Origin: Margaritifera margaritifera
Taxonomy: Eukaryota; Mollusca; Bivalvia; Unionida; Margaritiferidae
Direction: 5' to 3'
Assembly (NCBI GenBank): GCA_029931535.1
Contig: JAQPZY010001684.1
Span: 124,001-188,000, forward strand
DNA: 64,000 nucleotides
Program-made: the position numbers and the translations under genes
The notes under the pieces: generated by a model
What the model was told of the DNA's origin: nothing
Seen by the model: the letters and a program-made list of their open reading frames with translations, nothing else
Database searches by the model: none
Part shown: positions 54,301-63,300 of the stretch, in pieces
Numbering within the stretch: position 1 is the stretch's first letter
Layout of the letters: the number at the start of each line of letters is the position of its first letter

Positions 54301-57300
54301 GGCCGATAAGCCTTTGGCTTGTAAAAGCACTCACTTTGTTTTAAAGTAGAGTTCTACAACTTCCTGTGCATATACTTTGACCTTAATCCCTTAGCTTGTA
54401 AAGGCACCACACTTTGTTTTCCCACGTGACAACCCTTTGATCAAGCCGCTTGTTTGCGACTTCTTCAGTGCCAAGTAACAGAGGGTGGTTATTTGAACTC
54501 CCTGTGATCTTGCCGCACAATTGACACGTGTCCAGTTGCATCCTTTAATAGATTTCTGACTTTATGATCAAAGTGTTACTTGCAAGAGCCCAAGCTCAGT
54601 CTCGTGCATAAGCACCCGCATATGACAGTACAGTTGAGGAATCGGAGTTGAACGTGATTTACGATGACTAGACGACGACGATTTACAATGACTAGACGAC
54701 GATGTAGGATTTCAGAACTTTATCAGACAATGATATTATACTTCTGTGTGCATATTTTTGATGGAATTATTATGGACTCACTCCTACGCATGCCATGAGA
54801 TCGGCTGGTGAGTACATGTGTTGATCCTTTAACTATTCATGCTATACAATAGACATGTACATATAAATGTACCAATGCATGGTTCTCTGAATAAAGTAAA
54901 ATATTATATGTGCATCTCTGTTTTCACTGCATGTGTATTTATTGTTTATTATGCATTGATTTAAGATGGTAACTGTGCCAATGAAGTAGGTTGTTTTGAG
55001 CCCACAATTTAACCCCACCCACCCCCACCCCCATTTTTTTGGTGCATGCATCATTTTCTTCAGCTAAATGACTTGGTTTTGTCTAGGTTGGTTATAGCAC
55101 GGTTCGGGACATAGCACGATCCCGTTTTGTGGGCCCCGACCATTGTGCTATAGCGGGGTCCTACTGTACATATGGTTGGGGTGCCCACCTCTTGCCGGAC
55201 TTCACTACCATCAACGGCACATGGGAGCCAGGGGAATGGCCTCTCCACATTAACCTTTTAGAAATGAAGGCTGTCATCAACGCCTTTCACTCCTGGAAGG
55301 ATCAACTCTCTGGCAAAACAGTCCTCATTATGTCTGACAACTCCATGGTGGTGACCTACCTCCTCAAACAAGGGGGCACCAAATCATGCGACCTGTGCGT
55401 TCTGATTTGGCAGTTTCTACGTTGGTGTGACAACCTCCATATCAAGATTCAAATCAGACACAGACCTGGCAGACTCAATGTCTTGGCCAACACACTATCC
55501 AGGAAGGATCAAGTCATTCACACGGAATGGTCTCTCCATCAATCGGTCTTTCTTCGGATTGCACACTTTGGGGGCGTCTGATGATCGATCTTTTTGCGAC
55601 AAGGTGGAATCACAAGTTGCCCACCTTTGTCTCTCCAGTTCCGGACCCAGAAGCTTGGGCTGTGGATGCTCTGTCAATCAGCTGGGAGGGCTTGTGGGCA
55701 TTTGCCTACCCTCCCACAGTCTTTATACCAAAAATAATCCTGAAGTTACAGGGTCAGAACTGCAAGATGATTCTGATCGCCCCTCTCAGATGGGACAAGT
55801 CCTGGGTCACTGATCTACTCAGGGACTGGTGCCATATCATTAACATCATCCCTTTCAGTGCCTCAATCCCTCAACAGGCCGACTTTTTTCTCAGGCTCTT
55901 CGAGGAGAAACAGTTAGCCCCAATTACTATCAAAGGCTACCACTCCATGATATCAGACACATTCCGCCATCGTGGTAGATGTGATATCAGGCATGATAAA
56001 GATCTGTCAGATCTTTTAGCCAAGTTTTATTTCAATCGACCAAAATCCATCATCCTGTTTCCAAAATGGAATCTGTCTTGGGTTTTAACATGGCTCAGTT
56101 CAAATAAATTTGAGCCTTTAGCCCACACTTCACTAAAGCTGCTATCATACAAAACATGTTTCCTGATAGCCTTAGCTTCAGCATACAGGGTGAGAAAGTT
56201 ACATGCCCTTTCCATCGACCCAAACTATCTTCAGTTAAGATCGGATGGTTCGGTGGTCTTCGTAGCCAAAGATAGGTTACCGTCTGTCGACAATCAAAGA
56301 GTTGTCATTCGCTCGCCCTCTTCCATAGACAAGTGCAGAGCAGTGGCCATGCAAGATCCTGTTCATGCACTCAAGCACTACTTGAGTCATGACACGCACA
56401 AGCGCCTCTTTCTTCTGGTGAAAGCCGCGAAATGGGATATCACCCCTCAAGCTCTTGCTTCATGGCTGAAGTGGGTTATATGCTTGGCATACTCTGAGGT
56501 CTCACAAGATCAGAGTCGCCTCATGAAATTACTGCTCACGAGATTAGAGCAATCTCTGCGAGCCTTGCGTTCGAACACAACATTTCAATCTGAGATATAA
56601 TAGAAACTGTTGGCTGGCATGCATAGTCAACCTTCTTGAGTTTTTATCTCAGAGATTTAGCTTCACAGAGGCAAACCTTGAATCTGGTGGGTCCGGTGGT
56701 GGCAGCGCAGATGACCACCAGACCCAATTAAAACAACACAGTCTGTTAGCTTCACTGGATTCGCCAGTGAAATTTTGTAGGTAAGAAGATTTCAATAATT
56801 ATCTTCTTAACCGTATATAGGGGTCACAGATCACGTGACCCTAGGCTAAGTTGCTTATGAAATTAGGAGAACTGGTTATTGTTCGCATGGGGAATCCAGC
56901 CATCATTCCCTAGAAGGATACCCGAGATAGAGGTTGGATGCTCAGCATTCCCTCCTCCTATTACCTATTCTCCTAACATTAATGTAATCAGGGAACGTAT
57001 TTGAAGGAAAAAGCAAATTTTATAGTAAATTATGTTTCTCCGAGAATACCTACCCAATGACATTACTTAAAAACCCTCCCAACAACCACGCCATGAGAGC
57101 CTCCTCATTAGTATATCGCTCGGCTTAAAAACTAGCGACACCTGGCAGTGGCAAGGGGAGGTAAGGGGCAAGAGTTATTGCGCTTTGTCTATATGAGATG
57201 ACAGAAAAGACGATTTTTCGTCTTTTAGTAGGACTGGATTCAGGAAGTAGCAGGCTTATATCCCTAACATTAATGTGATTGGGTAAGTATTCTTGGAGAA

Positions 57301-60300
57301 ACATAATTTACTTAAAAATTTGCTTTCTCCAATAATATCTTCGTTTTGGTAAAATCTGTTACTATGTCCCCTCAGTGAAAAAAACACAAAATGGATGTCC
57401 CTAATGTGTTCTTGTTTAATCTATGGAGGTTGATTGTTTATGACCTCTCATATGTCTCATGGTCCAAAGATACAAACTTGAATGTGTGTTATCTTGATTA
57501 GTTCAGTTCTACATCATAATGACAGTAATGAAACACACAGCATTAACAAAAATATCTTTTAGATAGAATTTGACTGGACTAATGTTAAAAATGCATCAAT
57601 TTGTTGTTTTTTTGAAAGATCCAGCAGTTGTGATTAATATTTGTGGTAAAAATGTAAATCTTTGATGGTTCTTGGGGGAATTTTTTTTTAAAAAAAATTT
57701 ATTAGACCAATGGGTATTTGATTTCTGCTAGTTCTTTTTTATTGTGTGTAGTCATGATAGAATGTAACAAATATGGCTGCCAACTTGGAATTTGTCAAGT
57801 TCATCCCATAATACTTGGAAGTGGAAGTCCCAGACTGTAAAAGAATATTCTAAAATAGGTCAAGCTAATCCTTTGAAAACTAATTCTTTCATATTTTGTG
57901 GACATTATGATTAGTTAGGTCATAATAGGCCTAAATTAAGATTTTCTTAGATGCATTTTTCTTAAATGTGGAGATTTCATTTCAGATTGCTAGTATATGT
58001 TGTAAGGATTGTACATGTGTTACCTTTATCTTTTATTTTGTATACCTTTTACAAAATTTTACCACCACCTTTACCTTTTATATTCTGTCTTGCTGTACTT
58101 ATATTTACATTTATTTGGAAAGGGTTTATCTTCCTAAAGTTTTTGTGCAATTCATCATTTTTACATTTTCAAATTTTATTTTCAGTTGGCACCATATAGC
58201 TAGCCACTATTGTGCTGAGGTGCCATTGAACCCTACTACATATGGGGTCCACAGTGGACCTCAAAAACCTTGAAAACCCTAAAATTTCATTTTGACCTTA
58301 GAAACCTAAAAAAGGCCAGAAAAAAATGAAGAAAACCTAAATTTAAAAAAAAAAAACTATTAATTTTAAAAAATGATGAACGGCTCTACCCCAACCCTAC
58401 AAAAAAAGCTCTTTTGCACTTGGTTTTTCATTAGGCCAGCCGTGTGGTTGAGAAAGCACAAATTATGCAAATTAAAAACAAGCGGTCATTTTAATCTATC
58501 ATTCATTTGATAGACCCAAAATGGCATATCGTTGTTGGATCATCAACAGCATTAGCATTGTGTTTGCTTCAATCTTTGCACAGTTCAAAGATTAAGATTC
58601 TTTTACCAGAAGTGTTTTAGTCTGATTTGACAAAGTAAGGGGCCATTGTGTCATGGTCTTCTCTGACAACACGTCCATCATAGTGTATCTCCGACGTCAA
58701 GGAGACTCACATGCCCCTTCTCTTTGCGTGTAGGTGTAACCTCCTTAGCTGGATTCCTCGGAATGGATAACCCTCCAAGCCAGCCACATTCCTCATAAAG
58801 GGCCACAACCTATTAGTGGACAGTCTGTTCAGGTTGGGCAGAACAGTCCTCACTGAATGGTCTCTTCACCGCTCTGTAACAGAGTCCCTTTTCTTTATAT
58901 GGAGATATTCATATTTTTAATAAATGTTATGTTCACCATGGAGATAATCTTGTAAATGCTCTGTGTCTTGAACCTCAAAAACAATTTTCAAACCTTGAAA
59001 AAAACTTTAAAAAACTTCCAATTTTAAAAGTTAATTTCACTTCTAACCCTGTACATACCATAACATACATCAATTGTGATCCCTAATTAGTTTATATGGT
59101 TGAGAGTTTCTAAAGAAGTTCCTTCCAAGGATTCTTTTGGTTGGAATCGCATATCCCATTAAGAATCTGACTTCCATTAGATGAAGAAGAAAATAACAGA
59201 TCAGCTGTACATATAACTTTTGCATTTAAAATGATAAAAAAAAATTACCATTGAAACTGATAACAAAGTATCATAGTTCCTTCTTACTCCAAAACTCCAG
59301 GCTTAGACTATAGATTAATAAAAGTAACTTTGTACAAGAAATTGCCACTAGAAATAGGATTTCGCAAGTTGATATTTTGTCCAGTCGCAATGCAAGAACT
59401 AAAAAAAAGTTCAATTCGGGTCTAGGATGGTCTGTCCATCCATCTGTCACCAATTTTGTTTCCACACAATAACTTGAGCTATCCACCATCTACAGTTACA
59501 AATTTTGTGACTGGTTTGCAATTGGGGTTAAAAAAGAACCCTATCCATTTTGGTGTCAAGAGCTCTAAGGTCAAGATCAATGTGACTGTAAGAAGAAAAA
59601 AGGTATACATATAATAACTAGAGTTCTCCACCATCTACAGTTACCAAACTTAGTGGATGGCTTGCATTTGGGGTGAGGAAGAACCCTATAGAATTCATGG
59701 TGAAAAGATCGAAGGTCAAGGTCACTGACTGAAAAAAGACAAATGGTTTCTGCACAAAAACAGTAGTTCTAAATCACATGCCTGGACCAAACTTTGTGGA
59801 TGGCTTGCACTTGGGGGTGAGAAAGAAACCTATTGATTTGGAGGTCAAAAGGTCAAAGGCCATGGTCGCTGTGACTAAAAGAAGAAAAATGGTTTCTGCA
59901 CAATAAAAAACAATAGTTCTGCCTCACAGACCTGGATCAAACTTTGTGGATAGCTTACACTTTGGGTAAGAAAGAAGCCTATCGAATTTGTAGTCAGAAG
60001 GCTAAAGGTCAAGGTCACTGATAGAAGCAAAATAGTTTCTGCATTAAAATTTGAGTTATCTACATAGAGGACTATTGATAATAGGGTGGGTGTAAAATGT
60101 GCCATTCACTGTATTCTTGTTTGGTTGGTTCAAAAAGATTTTACTTAGCTGTTTAATCTTGAACATTTTTCACAATATGAAAATGAAAAACTGTGAATTG
60201 CACAGGCCATCGCATAATACGCCTGCAGATCCGGGTCTATGCAGTTTGTTAGGAGTAATCAGTAGAACAAACAACATAGACCCTGATCTGCCAGCGCATT

Positions 60301-63300
60301 ATGTGATGGCAGATCAGGGTCTATGTTGTTTGCAATTGGACTCGACTTGTATGCAAGTATATATGGTATTAACAACTGTGTAGCAGTGTAACACACCCAT
60401 GAATGAGTTATGCGTTGGTACAATCTTGTTTCAGTTTTTATCTGTACAAATTCTTATATCAACATGTGAATATAATTTAACAGTACTTTAGTATGCAGAT
60501 AGCACAAGCAGTTCCAATGTTTGATTACAGCTGACATAACCAAAACACACAAATCAAACCAGCTAAAACCAACCTGAAGATGTAAGAATAAGATGATTAA
60601 TTGAGTTATTCAGTGTATTTTAAAAGGAAGTAGGATTCAGTGGCACCATTGTGACTTCAAATTTGTGGTCTAGTTGACTGAAGAATAAAAAGCCAAAAGA
60701 AGTGTTTCACTATGAATGATAATGAATGTACAAGGGTTGGCTGAATGACTGTGACCTTGGAAAAGGCACTTAGCTCCCATTTCCTCAGCATGATATAACC
60801 AGTAGTGTGTTAAAAGTGCCATTAAAAACCAACCAACCAACAACAATATTTCATTATCTAGCAATCTTAAAATTGTTTTCAAGGATGTACAGCTTCATCA
60901 GAAGTGATTCATGACTTTGATGTTTCATTGATTAAACTAAAGTTTTTAAGTCATCTAGTCATACATCAAGAATATAGCACCTTAACAATTCAAATACATT
61001 GACATCATAACTGTTTTACCCTTCAGGAATTAACAGAAATATTTAGTCGCTGTTACGACTCTATAGCCTAAAAATATGTATCAGAAAGAAAGTCAAACAA
61101 ACAATATAAGTAAAATCAACAAGCAATTTATTTCTGGACAATTAAAATAAAAATTCAAAAGACACTTATAACAACATGAATTAAAATCCAAATAATCCAA
61201 TAATCCTAAGTGTCCTAATCACAAGTCCTAAATATAGAATGTTCTGAATGAATTCAAGCAGCCTTGAATGTCCAGATGTGCTAGTAGTCTTGAATGTTCT
61301 GATGTGTCAATAATCTTGATGTGTTATGATGTGTCAGTAGTCTTGAATGACCTGATATGCCTGAATGATATAATCCAGAATATTTTTGAATGAATTCACA
61401 TAAATCCCAGTCAAGTATTAATCCAAAATGAGAATGAGCACTTTTAGTAATTCCAATGAATATTTCGAATAAATAATTACTCTCTCTGAATTTGCTCTGA
61501 TTTTCACAACTGTAACATCTGATTACTAAAATAAATTCCTTAATAGACTGATTTTAATGATATAGAGTTTAGTATAGGAATTAAATCTTGTTTACCAAAC
61601 CTGTATAAATATAAAGATAAGTCACCTGACAGAAAATTTTAGAATATGAGTAACTCTAATGGAAATTTCCTGTGCGTACCTGACTTTTCTCACATTGAGA
61701 CATGGAAAATTCCAATCTAATTGTTAAATGCTATGTAAACAAGACTGAACTTGAACTCAAATACAGTAAATATGCTGTTTACAAAATGACCACTAAAGTA
61801 CAACTTACCTGATGGACACATATTATAAATTCAATATACATAACAGTCGCATTAATAAGAATCACCATTGATACTCCAGTCTTCCTCATTTATTGATTGT
61901 AGAAAGCAAAGAAATGAAAATTCAAGTGGAACAATATAGTTTTTATGATTATTCCACAAGAGACACCATATATGAAATGTAGAAACTTTCTGTGCTGTTA
62001 AAATTTGTTGAATTTCATGCATCAGAAAAATTCATGATTCAGAAATTGCAGTTATTATCAGAAGTCTGGTAAATAATTTCCACCACATCAATTTCGTGAC
62101 TTTTGAAGAAATTGGGAGAGTTAAAAAACATAGGCAACCAAACTTTTGATACTTAGTACTTCATTGTATTGTAAACACAAGCAAAATGTTGTCGAGTGCA
62201 TTTTTTGTAGGAATGGACAAGAGCCCAATTATTTAAGAGGATTTGGGGCACCGACAGAGAAATTTCATAGATGTGTAATCCATTCTGTTCTTGTCAGTCT
62301 GGTTGTATTAGTGTAGGAATCTCTGTGGTTATCTCCATCTTTACACAATTGTTGGATGAGAACACAAGATAGTAAGACATGGGTTATGACTTCTTTACAT
62401 TCAACTGTAAGAGACTTCCATGTTTTGAATTTCAAGAAAATAACAATGAAATGGTATATAGATAGAATAATTTGTTTACTTTTCTCTTCAACGAACAATT
62501 GGACTAGAAATTTTTTTCATAGGAGTTAATACTGAGACATGGAAATTCCAGTCTCATAGCTACATTATTTGAGCAAAGCAAAAGACATAAAATGTAACCC
62601 TGAAACTTTAATTTCCTTGTCATGGTGCCAATCCTAACATAGATTTTACACGGTATTAATCTCATGTCATTACTTGAAGGATGATGGCTTGTGAAATGTT
62701 GGAGTATTAAACTTTTTTAAAAATAAATATTTTGGTGTAGCTACTAAAGAAGTGATCTAAAATCACTTAAAAATGTATAGGTTGGTATGCATTTTCTTGC
62801 ACTACTCTAAGTTAAATATCTGTCCACAAGTAAGGGTTATTAGTATGGGGGAAAAAGTACCCTGTCACTAATTGCTGACAGAATAATAGCTGCATCAGAT
62901 TTGTACAGGTTGAGGATCACAGACTCCTCTTTTCCAGTAGACAAAGGGATATATTTGTGAGGGAATTCATTCCGTATGGCATAATTTAAATCTCATTGGT
63001 TTTCTGCACCAGAAAGCCTGTGTGACCGATTTACAGCAAGTTGTTCATTGCTAAATATTTCAAAAATTCTCATATACTCTTCATGGACTATTATTGCTAT
63101 TATTAAAGTTGTGTACGAATTTTTCTTTCTATTATTTAGTAAGAGTCAGAAGTCGCAGCCAAATCATTTTATGTAAAATCTCCCCAAGTTCATAGCATTA
63201 TGATACACCTAAGTACAAAGTGACATCATATCAATGATGTCATAATGTAACAATCAGTAAGCATCGATTTTACAAAAATGGACATCCTTATATTGTTGTG

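Larger units (their letters stand above)
53190..55590 (+). pseudogene. DIRS RNase H interrupted by a transposon
   Basis: The first bases (53,196-53,216) encode the strand with the first catalytic Asp, and the frame continues at 55,169. Visible after the insertion: [24 protein letters not shown] (Glu of the second catalytic position), [20 protein letters not shown] (third Asp) and [15 protein letters not shown]. The arrangement fits an RNase H that digests RNA in the RNA-DNA hybrid. Reading is blocked by the Tigger-type insertion but otherwise the frame is open to 55,581. Confidence 0.85.
49598..57335 (+). mobile_element. Nearly full-length DIRS-like tyrosine-recombinase retrotransposon
   Basis: Inverted terminal repeats: 49,598-49,790 matches the reverse complement of 57,125-57,300 (for example 'gatataagcctgctac', 'tcttgccccttacctcccct', 'agtttttaag'). 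An internal complementary region lies at 56,990-57,120, with 'aaattatgtttctcc' repeated inversely at about 57,295. Coding order: Cys-rich ORF1, reverse transcriptase, RNase H, methyltransferase-like block, tyrosine recombinase. This order with inverted ends and a tyrosine recombinase in place of an integrase defines DIRS elements. All ORFs carry frameshifts or stops, and a Tigger-type transposon sits inside the RNase H, so the copy is dead. Confidence 0.88.

Noticed and set aside
57966..58273. ORFs after the DIRS element
   Set aside because: They fall in the LINE 3' untranslated fragment, whose homologue at 17.5 kb is non-coding.
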